From: Fidelibacterota bacterium | GTDB lineage: Bacteria; Pseudomonadota; Alphaproteobacteria; Rhodospirillales; Rhodospirillaceae | NCBI GenBank assembly: GCA_945903705.1 | Contig: CAMDOZ010000008.1 | Location: 1 to 43,576 of the forward strand | Direction of reading: 5' to 3' | DNA length: 43,576 nt | Shown here: positions 22,114 to 31,348 of the stretch, piece after piece | How positions within the stretch are numbered: position 1 is the stretch's first letter | Layout of the letters: each line of letters starts with the position of its first letter | Made by a program: the position numbers and the translations under genes | Notes under the pieces: model-generated | Told to the model about the DNA's origin: nothing | The model's database searches: none | Seen by the model: only the letters and a program-made list of their open reading frames with translations

Positions 22114-23885
22114 CAGGACTTCGCCGGCGCGTCGGGCGCCACGGTAAAGGCGCCCTTGCCGCCGCGCTTGGCTTCATACATGGCCGCATCGCCGCGGGCG
22201 AGCAAGCCGTCGAGCGTTTCCTTGGTGTCGCGATTCCAGTTGGCAATGCCGATGGACATGCCGAGCGGTTTCGCCGGCCCCGCCGAATAGGGCTCGAGGT
22301 CTTTCATGCGCGCCAGGAACTGGCCGGCGCGGGTTTTGGCGATGGTGAGGTCGGCGCCCGTAAGCCAGAGGGCGAATTCGTCGCCGCCGAGGCGCGCAAT
22401 CAGGTCGGTCGGGCGCGTGTGCTGGACGAGGATGTCGCGGACTTTCAGGAGCGCATCGTCGCCGGCCTTATGGCCCTTGGTGTCGTTGACGGCTTTGAAA
22501 TTGTCGAGATCGACATAGATGAGCGCGCCGAACCCCCCGTCGCGGGTGAGGCGCACAAGGAAGCGTTGGAGGCCGTCGACAAAGGCGCCGCGGTTGAGGA
22601 GCCCGGTGAGCGCGTCCGTGCGGGAGATCTTGAGCACGTGCTCATGGTGGGTGAACTGCTCGATGGTGATGCCGACCTGGTTGGCGATATCGCCGATGAG
22701 CAGGCGGTCGTCGTCGTTCCAGGTGCCGCGTTCCACCGTGCGCCAGAGGATGACCGCGCCGTTGGACGCGTTCTGATAGCGCGCGGGCGCGGCGAGCACC
22801 TGCATGCCGCCCAAGAGGATTTCGGCGGCGGCGGCGCCTTCGCCGATGGTCTTGAGGACGGGTGCGGCTTCGCGCGCCTCGAGGTCGCCGTAGCGGGCCG
22901 CGAGCTGAAAGCCCGGCGTCTCGACGTTGAGGGGCGCCTCTTCAGAAAGGGCGCGGAAGATATGGCAGTGCTCGGCGCCCAACCCGCGCGCCAGCGCTTC
23001 GGCGGCAACGCCGAGCATGGCTTCGGGGTCTACTTCGTCGCGGAACGCACGAACGATGCGGGTGAGGACGCGTTCACGGTTTCTGACCCGCGTGAGCGTG
23101 GCTTCGCGGTCGCGGGTTTCGGTGACGTCGCGGCACACTCCTCTTGCTCCGACCCATTTGCCGTCGCGGGCGATGAGCGGCATGGCCGAGACGATGACGC
23201 AGGCGGCGCGGCCGTCGGGACGGCGCAGCCAGAGTTCCTCGTTCTCGACGCGGCGCTTGGTGAGGAAGGGGATCTCGGCGCCGGGCGAATCGGCGACCAG
23301 GAGCGCGTGAGGCTCGATGGACATGAGACCATCCGCCGTGTAGCCCAGAGCCCCGCGCGGCGGCACGAAGGCGAAGCGTTCATCCGCGCCGGTTTCCCAG
23401 GCGAAGTCGGTGGAGATTTCGATGAAGTCCTTGTAGCGGCGCCGGCTGTCGACAAGGGCCAAGCGCAAACTGTTGTCGAGGGTGAGATCGCGCACGAACA
23501 GAAGTGTTCCGCCGCCGTCGCGCAAGGGCACGAGCGTCACCTGGAGATTCTGTTGCTTGCCTTCGATGCCGACGTCGACCATGTCGACGAGGGCGCGGTT
23601 GGCGGTGGTGGATTTTTCCGCGGCCGCCTTGAGGCGGTCCATATCCGAAGGCGCGAGACGCGCGGCGAACTCGAGGGCCACGGGATTGGCGGGTTCGATG
23701 ACGCCGCCCGGCAGTACCCGGAACACGGGCTCCTCGTAGCGCTCAAGAGCGGCGGGAGAAACTTCGAACGATAGGACGCCAGTCTGACCACTGACATCCA
23801 ACGTCGATGATGAAGCGCCGCGTTCGCGCGCCATACCTTCCCCCACCACTTTCATGCGGCCAACTTCTGTCAGCCTGTTATTCAT
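22113..23885 (-). CDS. Diguanylate cyclase with PAS and GAF sensor domains
   Basis: A 590-residue cytoplasmic protein. Order: a degenerate PAS-like start (about 40-140), a PAS domain (about 145-265: YKDFIEISTDFAWETGADER, WVGARGVCRDVTETRD), a GAF domain (about 275-415) and a GGDEF domain (about 420-585). The cyclase site is intact: TDALTGLLNRGAF, YVDLDNFKAVND (metal Asp) and RLGGDEFALWL. No EAL domain is present. No membrane segments, so the signal is internal, for example redox or a small ligand. First gene of an operon with the DUF2336 gene; divergent from dapD. Confidence 0.92.
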   Translation of the reverse strand: MNNRLTEVGRMKVVGEGMARERGASSSTLDVSGQTGVLSFEVSPAALERYEEPVFRVLPGGVIEPANPVALEFAARLAPSDMDRLKAAAEKSTTANRALVDMVDVGIEGKQQNLQVTLVPLRDGGGTLLFVRDLTLDNSLRLALVDSRRRYKDFIEISTDFAWETGADERFAFVPPRGALGYTADGLMSIEPHALLVADSPGAEIPFLTKRRVENEELWLRRPDGRAACVIVSAMPLIARDGKWVGARGVCRDVTETRDREATLTRVRNRERVLTRIVRAFRDEVDPEAMLGVAAEALARGLGAEHCHIFRALSEEAPLNVETPGFQLAARYGDLEAREAAPVLKTIGEGAAAAEILLGGMQVLAAPARYQNASNGAVILWRTVERGTWNDDDRLLIGDIANQVGITIEQFTHHEHVLKISRTDALTGLLNRGAFVDGLQRFLVRLTRDGGFGALIYVDLDNFKAVNDTKGHKAGDDALLKVRDILVQHTRPTDLIARLGGDEFALWLTGADLTIAKTRAGQFLARMKDLEPYSAGPAKPLGMSIGIANWNRDTKETLDGLLARGDAAMYEAKRGGKGAFTVAPDAPAKS

Positions 23886-23921
23886 AAAGGTTACCTGACC
23901 AAACTAATTTACGCCAATACG

Positions 23922-23949
23922 TTGACTCACTCGGTCGAGTAGTTATGTT
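23922..23949 (+). promoter_or_regulatory. Probable dapD promoter
   Basis: TTGACT (23922-23927) and TATGTT (23944-23949) with a 16-base spacer. The spacer contains the palindrome ACTCGGTCGAGT (23929-23940), a possible operator. Start would be near 23956, about 38 bases before dapD. Confidence 0.55.
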
Positions 23950-23993
23950 CGGGCACCCTCGCGCCGCCAGAGCCGTCGAAACAGGAATTCACT

Positions 23994-24833
23994 ATGGATA
24001 TCAAATCATTACAAGACGCGGTCGAACGCGCGTGGGAGGACCGGAACACCCTTTCGCCCGCCACCCAGGGCGAGGCCCGCAGCGCTGTGGAGACGGCCCT
24101 CGACCTCCTGGATGGCGGCACGGTCCGAGTGGCCGAAAAAGGCGCCGGCGGCTGGACCGTCAATCAGTGGCTGAAGAAGGCGGTGCTGTTGGGCTTCCGG
24201 CTGAATGACATGCGCCAGATGCCGGGGCTCGCCGGCGCTGCTTATTGGGACAAGGTGGCGCTTAAGACATCCGGTTGGAGCGACGCACAGTTCAAGCAAG
24301 CCGGTTTCCGCGCCGTACCGGGCAGCGTCGTACGGCGCTCGGCGTTCGTCGCCCCCGGCGTGGTGCTGATGCCCTCCTTCGTGAACGTCGGCGCTTATGT
24401 GGATAGCGGCACCATGGTGGACACCTGGGCGACGGTGGGGAGCTGCGCGCAGATCGGCAAGAACGTGCATCTGTCGGGCGGCGTCGGGATCGGCGGCGTG
24501 CTCGAGCCGCTGCAGGCGGGGCCGGTGATCATCGAAGACAATTGTTTCATCGGCGCCAGGTCGGAAGTCGTCGAAGGCGTGATCGTGGAAGAAGGCGCGG
24601 TCTTGTCCATGGGCGTGTTCATAAGTGCGACGACCAAGATCGTCGACCGCGCCACGGGAGACATCTTCGTCGGGCGCGTTCCGGCCTATAGCGTCGTGGT
24701 GCCGGGCGCGATGCCGGGAAAACCGCTGCCTGACGGCAGCCCGGGGCCCAGCCTTTCCTGCGCCGTGATCGTCAAGCGCGTGGACGCGCAGACGCGCGCG
24801 AAGACGTCCATCAACGAACTCCTGAGAGACTAA
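23994..24833 (+). CDS. dapD: 2,3,4,5-tetrahydropyridine-2,6-dicarboxylate N-succinyltransferase
   Basis: A 279-residue DapD of the succinylase branch of lysine/diaminopimelate synthesis; uses succinyl-CoA. N-terminal helical domain, then a left-handed beta-helix of hexapeptide repeats ([40 protein letters not shown]). It contains [19 protein letters not shown] and ends [10 protein letters not shown]. Ribosome site AACAGGAATTC precedes ATG 23994. It is followed without a gap by dapE, the later deacylase of the same pathway. Confidence 0.97.
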   Translation: MDIKSLQDAVERAWEDRNTLSPATQGEARSAVETALDLLDGGTVRVAEKGAGGWTVNQWLKKAVLLGFRLNDMRQMPGLAGAAYWDKVALKTSGWSDAQFKQAGFRAVPGSVVRRSAFVAPGVVLMPSFVNVGAYVDSGTMVDTWATVGSCAQIGKNVHLSGGVGIGGVLEPLQAGPVIIEDNCFIGARSEVVEGVIVEEGAVLSMGVFISATTKIVDRATGDIFVGRVPAYSVVVPGAMPGKPLPDGSPGPSLSCAVIVKRVDAQTRAKTSINELLRD

Positions 24834-26051
24834 GTGGGCGCTGTCCCCAATATCGATGCGGTAGAGCTGGCCCGCGAACTGATCAGGCGGCCGAGCATCA
24901 CGCCCAAGGACGAAGGCGCGCTCGACGTGCTGGTGCGCGCGCTCGAAGGTCTTGGGTTCACATGCGAGCGCATGGCCTTCGCGGATGGGGGCAAACCACA
25001 GATCGAGAACCTGTACGCGCGCTTGGGCACCGGCGCACCGAACTTCTGTTTCGCCGGACACACGGATGTGGTGCCGGTGGGCGACGGCTGGACGGTGGAT
25101 CCGTTCAAGGCCGAGGTGATCGAAGGCCGGCTCTACGGCCGGGGTGCGGCGGACATGAAGAGCGCCATCGCGGCGTTCACGGCGGCGACGTCGCAGTACC
25201 TTAAAAAGAACGGAAGCCCGACACCTTCAAATCAGTGGGGCTCCATCAGCCTGCTTATCACGGGCGACGAAGAAGGCGATGCGGTGAACGGCACGGTGAA
25301 GGTGCTGGAGAAACTGAAAGCGCGCGGCGAAAAATTGGACGCCTGCGTGGTGGGCGAGCCCACCAATCCCACCAAGCTGGGTCAGATGATCAAGATCGGC
25401 CGGCGCGGGAGCCTCACGGGCAAGCTCGTGGTGCATGGGACGCAAGGGCACTCCGCTTATCCGCATCTCGCGGACAACCCGATTCCAAGATTGATGAAGA
25501 TGCTGGGCGCGCTGATCGAGACGCCGCTCGACAACGGTACAGAGCATTTCCAGCCGTCAACCATCGCCATCACCACGGTCGATGTCGGTAATGCGGCCAC
25601 GAACGTCATTCCGGGCCTCGCGCGCGCGGGGTTCAATATCCGCTTCAACGATAAACACACGGGCGACGCACTCAGGACGTGGGTGAGGGAGACGTTTGAT
25701 CGTGCAGTGGGCGACCGCGCGGCCTCCGCCTCCGCCGAGGCTTCGGCGGGACAAGGAGGGCGGCCCCTTTACGATCTCGAGATGTCCGTGTCGGGCGAGA
25801 GTTTCATCACCATGCCGGGCCCGCTCACGGATGTCGTGCAAGGCGCAATCAAGAGCGTGCTCGGCGGCGCGGCGGAGCTCTCGACCACCGGCGGCACCTC
25901 GGACGCGCGGTTCATCAAGAACGCCTGCCCTGTGTGCGAGTTCGGGATGGTCGGCCAAAGCATGCATAAAGCCGACGAGCACAGCCTCGTCAGCGATATC
26001 GAAAGTCTCACCCGCATTTACCTCGCGATGCTCGAGGGATATTTCAAGTAA
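24834..26051 (+). CDS. dapE: Succinyl-diaminopimelate desuccinylase with a palindrome-encoded insert
   Basis: A 405-residue M20 metallopeptidase-fold enzyme releasing LL-diaminopimelate. GTG 24834 follows the dapD stop directly. Zinc ligands are visible: [30 protein letters not shown] (catalytic Glu pair), CVVGEPT and MHKADEH. Dimerisation lid about 185-300. Usual DapE is about 375-385 residues; the extra length is mostly the Ala/Ser-rich block near residues 295-311 ([17 protein letters not shown]), encoded by a palindrome and absent from normal DapE. It lies between the lid and the last strands, a surface loop, so function may survive. A membrane-protein gene starts right after the stop. Confidence 0.95.
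   Translation: MGAVPNIDAVELARELIRRPSITPKDEGALDVLVRALEGLGFTCERMAFADGGKPQIENLYARLGTGAPNFCFAGHTDVVPVGDGWTVDPFKAEVIEGRLYGRGAADMKSAIAAFTAATSQYLKKNGSPTPSNQWGSISLLITGDEEGDAVNGTVKVLEKLKARGEKLDACVVGEPTNPTKLGQMIKIGRRGSLTGKLVVHGTQGHSAYPHLADNPIPRLMKMLGALIETPLDNGTEHFQPSTIAITTVDVGNAATNVIPGLARAGFNIRFNDKHTGDALRTWVRETFDRAVGDRAASASAEASAGQGGRPLYDLEMSVSGESFITMPGPLTDVVQGAIKSVLGGAAELSTTGGTSDARFIKNACPVCEFGMVGQSMHKADEHSLVSDIESLTRIYLAMLEGYFK
25720..25762 (+). repeat. In-frame palindromic insert inside dapE
   Basis: CCGCCGAGGCTTCGGCGG (25732-25749) is a hairpin with 7-base perfect arms, preceded by a CCTCCG direct repeat and followed by GACAAGGAGGG. It adds about 15 codons without breaking the frame. Coding palindromes of this kind recall the palindromic elements described inside Rickettsia genes. 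Confidence 0.55.
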
Positions 26052-26618
26052 ATGTCCCCCCGGGAAATGGCAGGCGCACTTTACGGTCTCGGCCTCCTGC
26101 TCCGGTTCGACGGCCGCGCCTGGGAGTTCTTCGATAAGAGCTTGCGCGGGTTCTGGCTGTCCTTCGCGGCGGCCCTCATCGTGGCGCCGTTTCACTTCAC
26201 GCATCTGGCGTTGGCCTTCGGGCGAACGCCGACCAACTTGGGCCCTGTTTCTTATGGCATCGTCCAGGCGCTGTCTTACATCCTGACGTGGACGCTATTC
26301 CCGTTCGCCATGATGTATGTGTCGCAGATTCTGGCGCGCGGTAGCCGCTATTACTGGCAGATGGTGCCGTACAACTGGTTCCAGTTGCCGGTGGCGCTTA
26401 CGCTCGCGGCCCTCGGCCTGCTGAACGATTTTGGGATCATTCCGCTCGACGCCTATCGGTTCGCGAGCCTTGTCGCCATGGTGATCGTCGCAGTTTACAC
26501 CACCTTCATCGGTGCGGTGGGTTTGCGCATCCCCATCGGCACCGCGATGAGTCTGGTGGTGCTCGATTATGCGCTGACGTTCTTGGCCGGTGCGTTGATC
26601 GCGAAGATCGGGACGTAA
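26052..26618 (+). CDS. Multi-pass membrane protein of unknown function
   Basis: A 188-residue protein with about four to five membrane spans: LSFAAALIVAPFHFTHLALAF, ALSYILTWTLFPFAMMYVS, LPVALTLAALGLL, FASLVAMVIVAVYTTFIGAV and VVLDYALTFLAGALI. Repeated Trp/Tyr and an R-G-S-R-Y-Y-W-Q-M loop lie between spans 2 and 3. No family is recognised with certainty; the shape is reminiscent of YIP1-like proteins. ATG 26052 abuts the dapE stop, so it is the third gene of the dapDE transcript. Confidence 0.75.
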   Translation: MSPREMAGALYGLGLLLRFDGRAWEFFDKSLRGFWLSFAAALIVAPFHFTHLALAFGRTPTNLGPVSYGIVQALSYILTWTLFPFAMMYVSQILARGSRYYWQMVPYNWFQLPVALTLAALGLLNDFGIIPLDAYRFASLVAMVIVAVYTTFIGAVGLRIPIGTAMSLVVLDYALTFLAGALIAKIGT

Positions 26619-26624
26619 TACACA

Positions 26625-26719
26625 TTGTCATCGCCCGACTTGATCGGGCGATCCATGGATCAAACACATGACTGGCGTTTGTTGATGAATGGATTGCCCG
26701 CCTAAAGCGGGCAATGACA
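26625..26719. repeat. Compound palindromic repeat (GTCA...TGAC type), copy 2
   Basis: TTGTCATCGCCCGA at the left and GCGGGCAATGACA at the right bound two hairpins: CGCCCGACTTGATCGGGCG, and TTGCCCGCCTAAAGCGGGCAA. GATCCAT and ATGGATT face inward. It fills the gap between convergent genes and ends two bases before the truA stop, so it may act as the transcription stop. Confidence 0.7.
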
Positions 26720-26721
26720 GA

Positions 26722-27465
26722 TTAGGTTGGGTAGCGAACCCGCGTCAGGTAAAGACCTTCCGGCGGAGCCGTGGGTCCCGCGGCAGCGCGGTTCTTCGCG
26801 GCGAGCGCATCAGCTACATCGCGCGCGGTCCATTTGCCTTCGCCCACCAGCTTGAGCGTGCCCACCATATTGCGGACCTGGTGGTGCAGGAACGAGCGGG
26901 CGCGCGCGGTGACGACGATCACATCGGCTTGCCGTGCGACGTCCAACTGGTCGAGGGTTTTCATCGCAGAGTCCGCCTGGCACTCGGCCGCGCGAAAACT
27001 GGTGAAGTCGTGATGGCCGATGAGGGTTTGCGCGGCCGCATGCATCGCCTGTGCGTCGAGCACGGGGCCCACCCACCAGACGCGGCCCGCATCAAGGGCG
27101 GGGCGGGCCGGCCGGTTGATGATGCGGTATTCGTAGGCGCGCTCGACCGCCGAGAACCGCGCGTGAAACTCCTCGCCGACTTTTTCCGCGGTGAGCACCG
27201 CGATGGGATGCGGGCGGAGATGCGCGTTGAGCGCGTTGACCACGACGTGCGGGCTATCGTCGCGCGGAAGATCGACGTGGGCCACCTGGCCGAGGGCGTG
27301 CACGCCCGCGTCGGTGCGCCCTGCCCCGTGGACGACGGTGTTCACCTGGCAATAGCCGCGGACGGCGTCTTCGAGAGCAGCCTGAACCGAGGGACCGTTG
27401 TCCTGGCGCTGCCAGCCCACGAAAGGCGAGCCGTCGTATTCTATGGTGAGTTTGAAGCGGGGCAT
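26722..27465 (-). CDS. truA: tRNA pseudouridine(38-40) synthase
   Basis: A 247-residue Tru[19 protein letters not shown] starts the enzyme; [15 protein letters not shown] has the catalytic Asp; [35 protein letters not shown] and [19 protein letters not shown] are the other conserved blocks. Modifies the anticodon arm of several tRNAs. First in position after the repeat; transcribed in the same direction as the fmt and def genes to its right. Confidence 0.97.
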   Translation of the reverse strand: MPRFKLTIEYDGSPFVGWQRQDNGPSVQAALEDAVRGYCQVNTVVHGAGRTDAGVHALGQVAHVDLPRDDSPHVVVNALNAHLRPHPIAVLTAEKVGEEFHARFSAVERAYEYRIINRPARPALDAGRVWWVGPVLDAQAMHAAAQTLIGHHDFTSFRAAECQADSAMKTLDQLDVARQADVIVVTARARSFLHHQVRNMVGTLKLVGEGKWTARDVADALAAKNRAAAGPTAPPEGLYLTRVRYPT

Positions 27466-27482
27466 CTCGGAGTGTTCAAATC

Positions 27483-27570
27483 GCGAAAAAGGGGTCAGAC
27501 ACGAAAAACACGTCTACCGTGGCCACGACTAAGAGTCTTCGTAGTTATTCGTATCTGACCCCATTTTCGC
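27483..27570. repeat. GGGGTCAGA hairpin element, copy 1
   Basis: The left arm (27483-27505, GCGAAAAAGGGGTCAGACAC and three more bases) and the right arm (27548-27570) match at 21 of 23 positions when inverted. The interior carries GAGTCTTC, shared with the copy at 29158-29247. It fills the truA-acetyltransferase gap. GGGGTCAGA-ended stems are found as mobile hairpin repeats in other Proteobacteria. Confidence 0.75.
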
Positions 27571-27593
27571 TCGCGCCCGTGGGCGGCGAGGCT

Positions 27594-28184
27594 CTAGGCC
27601 AGAATCGTCGCGTGGGGTTCGGGGCTGCGGGTGCCGTGGGCCGACAGCCATTCCTCGGCGAGGATCGCCCAGCGCTCGTGGTCGCACCAGACGCCGCCGA
27701 TCTTGAGGAAAGCGGGCGAAAATCCCTCCTGGCGAAAGCCGAGGCGCTTGATGAGCCCAAGGGAGTTGGCGTTGGCGGGCTGCACGTTGGCTTCGAGGCG
27801 ATGGAGTTCGAGCGCCGTGAAGGCGTGATCGAGCACCAGCGCGAGGCCCTCGGTCATATAGCCGCGGCCGGCGAACATCGCGGCGCCGTAGTAGCCGAGC
27901 GAGCCGCAGCGGAAGCCGCCCATGACCACGTCGTTGATATTGATGACCCCGGCGAGCGACGCGTCTTCGTTGCGGTACACGAGAAAGCCGAAGGCGCCGC
28001 CGCGCTCCAGGCGATCGAGATAGGCGCGATACCGCCGTTCGTCGGTGGCGGGATAGACCCAAGGCTCGTGAAAGGCGCGGGACGCGGTGGTCATGGCAAC
28101 GAATTCGTCCTCCTGCTCCTTGGACGGAGTAATCAGGTGGACCTGCTCGCCGCGCACGATGACTTTCGGCCGTCGTCCGAACAT
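27594..28184 (-). CDS. RimJ/RimL-type GNAT N-acetyltransferase
   Basis: A 196-residue GNAT of the RimJ group. It has the early VRGEQVHLITPSKEQ strand and YRAYLDRLERGGAFGFLVYR, then the acetyl-CoA loop region GYYGAAMFAGRGYMTEGLAL, HRLEANVQPANANSLGLIKR and GFRQEGFSPAFLKIGGVW. These enzymes acetylate N-termini of ribosomal proteins, and some act on EF-Tu or small molecules. Substrate cannot be told from sequence. Between hairpin repeats and fmt. Confidence 0.88.
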   Translation of the reverse strand: MFGRRPKVIVRGEQVHLITPSKEQEDEFVAMTTASRAFHEPWVYPATDERRYRAYLDRLERGGAFGFLVYRNEDASLAGVININDVVMGGFRCGSLGYYGAAMFAGRGYMTEGLALVLDHAFTALELHRLEANVQPANANSLGLIKRLGFRQEGFSPAFLKIGGVWCDHERWAILAEEWLSAHGTRSPEPHATILA

Positions 28185-28207
28185 ACTTAACCTCTTGAAG
28201 ACGTAGT

Positions 28208-29131
28208 TTAGGCGAGCGCGGTTCCCTTGGGCAACGCATAGCCCCTGAGGAAGGCGCCGGTGGGCGCCGGCCCTTTGCCCGCCCGCTGGACGGTGAGAAG
28301 GCGGACGGCGCCGCCCTGGCAGGCGACGGTGAGGCGATCGTCGAGGGCCGTGCCGGGGTCGCCGGATCCTTCGCTGAGCTCGGCCGTCAGGACCTTGATG
28401 CGCTCGGATCCTCTTTCGCCTTTGGGCGCAAACCAGGCCCCCGGAAAAGGCGAGAGGCCGTGGATGTGGCGCAGCACCTCGCGCGCGGGACGGGCGAAGT
28501 CGATATGCGCCTCGGCCTTGTCGATCTTCGCGGCATAGGTGACGCCTTGCTCGGGCTGCGGCACCGGAAGGAGTCGTCCTGCCTCGAGCGCATCGATGGA
28601 TTCAACGATGAGGCTGGCGCCAATGACGGCGAGGGCGTCGTGGAGCATCTGTGCCGTGGTGGCGTCGTTGATCGGCGTCTCGCGGGTCATGAGCATGGCG
28701 CCGGTGTCGAGGCCCGCGTCCATCTGCATGATGGTGACGCCGCTTTTCTTGTCGCCGGCCATGATCGCCCGCTGAATGGGGGCCGCGCCTCGCCATCTTG
28801 GAAGCAGCGACGCATGGATGTTGAGGCAGCCGAGGCGCGGCGCATCGAGGATGGCTTGGGGAAGAATGAGGCCGTAGGCGGCGACCACCGCCGCGTCGGC
28901 GCTGTGCATGCGGAAGGTCGCCTGGGTCTCGGGTTGCTTGAAGCTCTTGGGTGTGTGGACGGGAATATTGTGCGACATGGCGAAGGTCGCGACGGGGCTG
29001 GGGCGGAGCTGCTGGCCGCGGCCGGCGGGACGCGGCGGTTGCGAATAGACCGCGACAATGTCGTGATGCTCGGCAAGACGCGCGAGCGCCGTGACGGAGA
29101 ATTCCGGAGTGCCCATGAAGATGAGGCGCAT
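28208..29131 (-). CDS. fmt: Methionyl-tRNA formyltransferase
   Basis: A 307-residue Fmt that formylates initiator Met-tRNA using 10-formyl-tetrahydrofolate. [18 protein letters not shown] opens a Rossmann-type domain; [20 protein letters not shown] holds the catalytic Asn/His and SLLPRWRG loop, with [10 protein letters not shown] after it. The C-terminal OB-like domain (about 207-307) is present. It lies with def on one strand, separated from it by a hairpin element. Confidence 0.97.
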   Translation of the reverse strand: MRLIFMGTPEFSVTALARLAEHHDIVAVYSQPPRPAGRGQQLRPSPVATFAMSHNIPVHTPKSFKQPETQATFRMHSADAAVVAAYGLILPQAILDAPRLGCLNIHASLLPRWRGAAPIQRAIMAGDKKSGVTIMQMDAGLDTGAMLMTRETPINDATTAQMLHDALAVIGASLIVESIDALEAGRLLPVPQPEQGVTYAAKIDKAEAHIDFARPAREVLRHIHGLSPFPGAWFAPKGERGSERIKVLTAELSEGSGDPGTALDDRLTVACQGGAVRLLTVQRAGKGPAPTGAFLRGYALPKGTALA

Positions 29132-29157
29132 TGGGTTAGCCTACGACCACCGAGTCC

Positions 29158-29247
29158 GCGAATTTGGGGTCAGACTCCAATTCGCCCGCAAACAGTATTC
29201 GTGTTTCGAGAGTCTTCAAGCGAATGGGAATCTGACCCCAAATTCGC
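29158..29247. repeat. GGGGTCAGA hairpin element, copy 2
   Basis: Arms of 28 bases (29158-29185 and 29220-29247), starting GCGAATTTGGGGTCAGA, match at 26 of 28 positions when inverted. The loop shares GAGTCTTC with copy 1. Sits between def and fmt. Confidence 0.78.
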
Positions 29248-29262
29248 CCTGCGCTCCGCTGC

Positions 29263-29808
29263 TCACCCCACTTCGACCGGGTGGCGCTTCGCGGACATTT
29301 GCTCGAACTTTTTGATCTTGGTCAGGCGCTTGATGATCATGTTGCGCTTCAGGGCCGAGAGGTGATCGACAAAGAGCACGCCTTCGAGGTGGTCCATCTC
29401 GTGCTGGATGACCACGGCGAGAAGACCGTCGGCGTCCAGGGTGCGGATTTCGTTCTGCTCGTCGATGTAGCGGACCTTGATGGACGCGGGCCGCGTCACC
29501 TCTTGATACTCCTCGGGGAGCGACAAGCAGCCTTCTTCGTGCAGCTTGGTCTCCTCGGAGGCCCAGACGATCTCGGGATTGGCCATCTTGAGCGGACGCG
29601 GCTCTTCTTTCTCGCGGGCCGGATCCACCACGATGATGCGCTTCAAGACACCGACCTGCGGGGCGGCAAGCCCGACGCCGGGCGCCTCGTACATGGTCTC
29701 GAGCATGTCGTTCATGAGCTTGGCGGTCGCGGCGTCGACGCGCTCGACCGCCGCGGCGCGTTTCTTCAGCCGGGGATCGGGTGCGACGATGATGTCCAGG
29801 AGCGCCAT
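29263..29808 (-). CDS. def: Peptide deformylase
   Basis: A 181-residue class I deformylase removing the formyl group from new proteins. All three motifs are present: GVGLAAPQ, EGCLSLP (metal Cys) and QHEMDH (metal His pair and catalytic Glu). The C-terminus is slightly longer than usual (KRNMIIKRLTKIKKFEQM). Start ATG 29808 (ALLDIIVAPDPRL). Normally paired with fmt; here an inserted hairpin element lies between them. Confidence 0.97.
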   Translation of the reverse strand: MALLDIIVAPDPRLKKRAAAVERVDAATAKLMNDMLETMYEAPGVGLAAPQVGVLKRIIVVDPAREKEEPRPLKMANPEIVWASEETKLHEEGCLSLPEEYQEVTRPASIKVRYIDEQNEIRTLDADGLLAVVIQHEMDHLEGVLFVDHLSALKRNMIIKRLTKIKKFEQMSAKRHPVEVG

Positions 29809-29868
29809 GATGGGGGTGAAATAAGGCCAGGAGCCGGGGGCGTCAACGCAAAACGACCCCCTCCTTCC

Positions 29869-29887
29869 CTCCCCCTTTTAGGGGGAG
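29869..29887. repeat. Short C/G hairpin between def and the DUF4139 gene
   Basis: CTCCCCCTTTTAGGGGGAG has 7-base perfect arms. Likely a small dispersed hairpin; no T tract follows on the minus strand. Confidence 0.45.
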
Positions 29888-29908
29888 GAATAAAGGGAGC
29901 GAAAGGCG

Positions 29909-31348
29909 CTACTGCGTTACACGCGCCGTGTATTCCAGCACGGTCTTTCCCTTGGCGGGGACCTCGAGGGTCCAGAGGGCGGAGCCCGCATCCGGCTTGG
30001 TGTGCGCGTGGGACTCCTTGGCGATTTCCCAGGAGCCGGGGATCGGTTCGATCACGCGCACGGTGACGGGCCGGGATTTCGCGTTGCTGACGGTGACACG
30101 CCAGGTGGTGAGCGTGATGTTGTCGGTGGCGCGGACGTAATTGAGCTGCTCGCGCTGGACGGGCACGTCGAAGTCGTTGCCGAGGTTCAAGCTGATGTCG
30201 CCGCCGGCGGCCGTGTGCTGGATCGTGTCCTCGCCCATGAACTGCGGCGCGCCTTCGGCATCCTGACCGTAGACGCGCACGATGCCTCCGGGCAGAGGCG
30301 TGCCGAGCTTGGCCGCGGTCGTGTTGGTGAAGGTGAGCTCGATGGCGGCGCGGGCCTCCTGAGGCTGCCCCCGCATCTGCTGCATATAGAAGTGCGGCTC
30401 GGACCGCACAGTCAACTGACGCCGCACCGGAATCGCTTGGGCGTTGAGAAGGCCAAGCTGTTTGGTTTCGAAGGGGCCGAGGCTGGTGAGCTTCGGGATG
30501 GTGTAGACGTGCGTCGCGAGGGAGGCCGTGGGCGCGATGCTGCCTGCGAAGGACTGCGCCATGGCCATATCCGCCGCTTCGGCCTTATAGGCGCGCATGG
30601 GCATGGGTGGCGGCGCCGGCCGACTGCGATTCACGTCGCCCGCGATGAGCTTCATCTTGGCGTTCGGGAAATTGGTGCCGGTGGCGTTGGTGACCGTCGC
30701 CCAGGCGAGGAGATCCATGCGCCCGCTGTCGGAGTCGTATTGCGCCACGTAGTCGGGCCGCCACGCGAGGCCCCCGGTAAGATAGCTCAACTCGGCCTCC
30801 ACATCCTGGGCGCCCTTGCCCGTCACGGACATGATGAGGGCCGGCCGGGCGCGAGTGCCCGCGGGCAGGCTGTCGAACACAAGGCGGCCTGGATGATTGG
30901 TGTGGATCTTGCCGTTGATCTCGAGCACCAGGCCGTCGTTGATGCTGAGCACGCGGGCGCGCTCGGTGATTTCGCGGCCGTTGCCGGGATTGACGGAGAT
31001 CACGGAGACCTCGCCGCCCACGGCGCGCTCGAGGAGCTTCTGCGGCGTCAGCACATCGAAATTGAAGATCTGCTCGGTGACCCGTACGGCGTCGCCCTTC
31101 AAGACCTGGAGGAAGGCGGTTTCCGCCTGCAGCTCACGCGGCACGCCGCCCATGACGAGCTGCGCCGATGCCCCCGGGAGCTTGAACGACCGCCGCTCGC
31201 GCACCATCGCGAAATTATTCCCGTAAATGGTGAGGTCGGCGTTGCCGGTGGCGGCGGGAACTTCAACGACCTGGGCGACGGTTTGCGCCAGCGCCGTGGA
31301 GGAGGCGAGCGCGAGGGTGACAGCGAGGATGCAACGCGAGAGAGTCAT
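29909..31348 (-). CDS. Secreted DUF4139 protein
   Basis: A 479-residue exported protein with signal peptide TLSRCILAVTLALASSTALA before QTVAQVV. The early strand DLTIYGNNFAMVRERRSF, the middle block VEAELSYLTGGLAWRPDYVA and the late PIPGSWEIAKESHAHTKPDA plus WTLEVPAKGKTVLEYTARV are the DUF4139 pattern. Function unknown; beta-rich, probably periplasmic. Divergent from rmuC across 150 bases, where no further gene is seen. Confidence 0.88.
   Translation of the reverse strand: MTLSRCILAVTLALASSTALAQTVAQVVEVPAATGNADLTIYGNNFAMVRERRSFKLPGASAQLVMGGVPRELQAETAFLQVLKGDAVRVTEQIFNFDVLTPQKLLERAVGGEVSVISVNPGNGREITERARVLSINDGLVLEINGKIHTNHPGRLVFDSLPAGTRARPALIMSVTGKGAQDVEAELSYLTGGLAWRPDYVAQYDSDSGRMDLLAWATVTNATGTNFPNAKMKLIAGDVNRSRPAPPPMPMRAYKAEAADMAMAQSFAGSIAPTASLATHVYTIPKLTSLGPFETKQLGLLNAQAIPVRRQLTVRSEPHFYMQQMRGQPQEARAAIELTFTNTTAAKLGTPLPGGIVRVYGQDAEGAPQFMGEDTIQHTAAGGDISLNLGNDFDVPVQREQLNYVRATDNITLTTWRVTVSNAKSRPVTVRVIEPIPGSWEIAKESHAHTKPDAGSALWTLEVPAKGKTVLEYTARVTQ

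Noticed and set aside
22419-23774. 451-codon plus-strand ORF opposite the GGDEF gene
   Set aside because: Asp/Glu/Val-rich antisense shadow with no recognisable motif.
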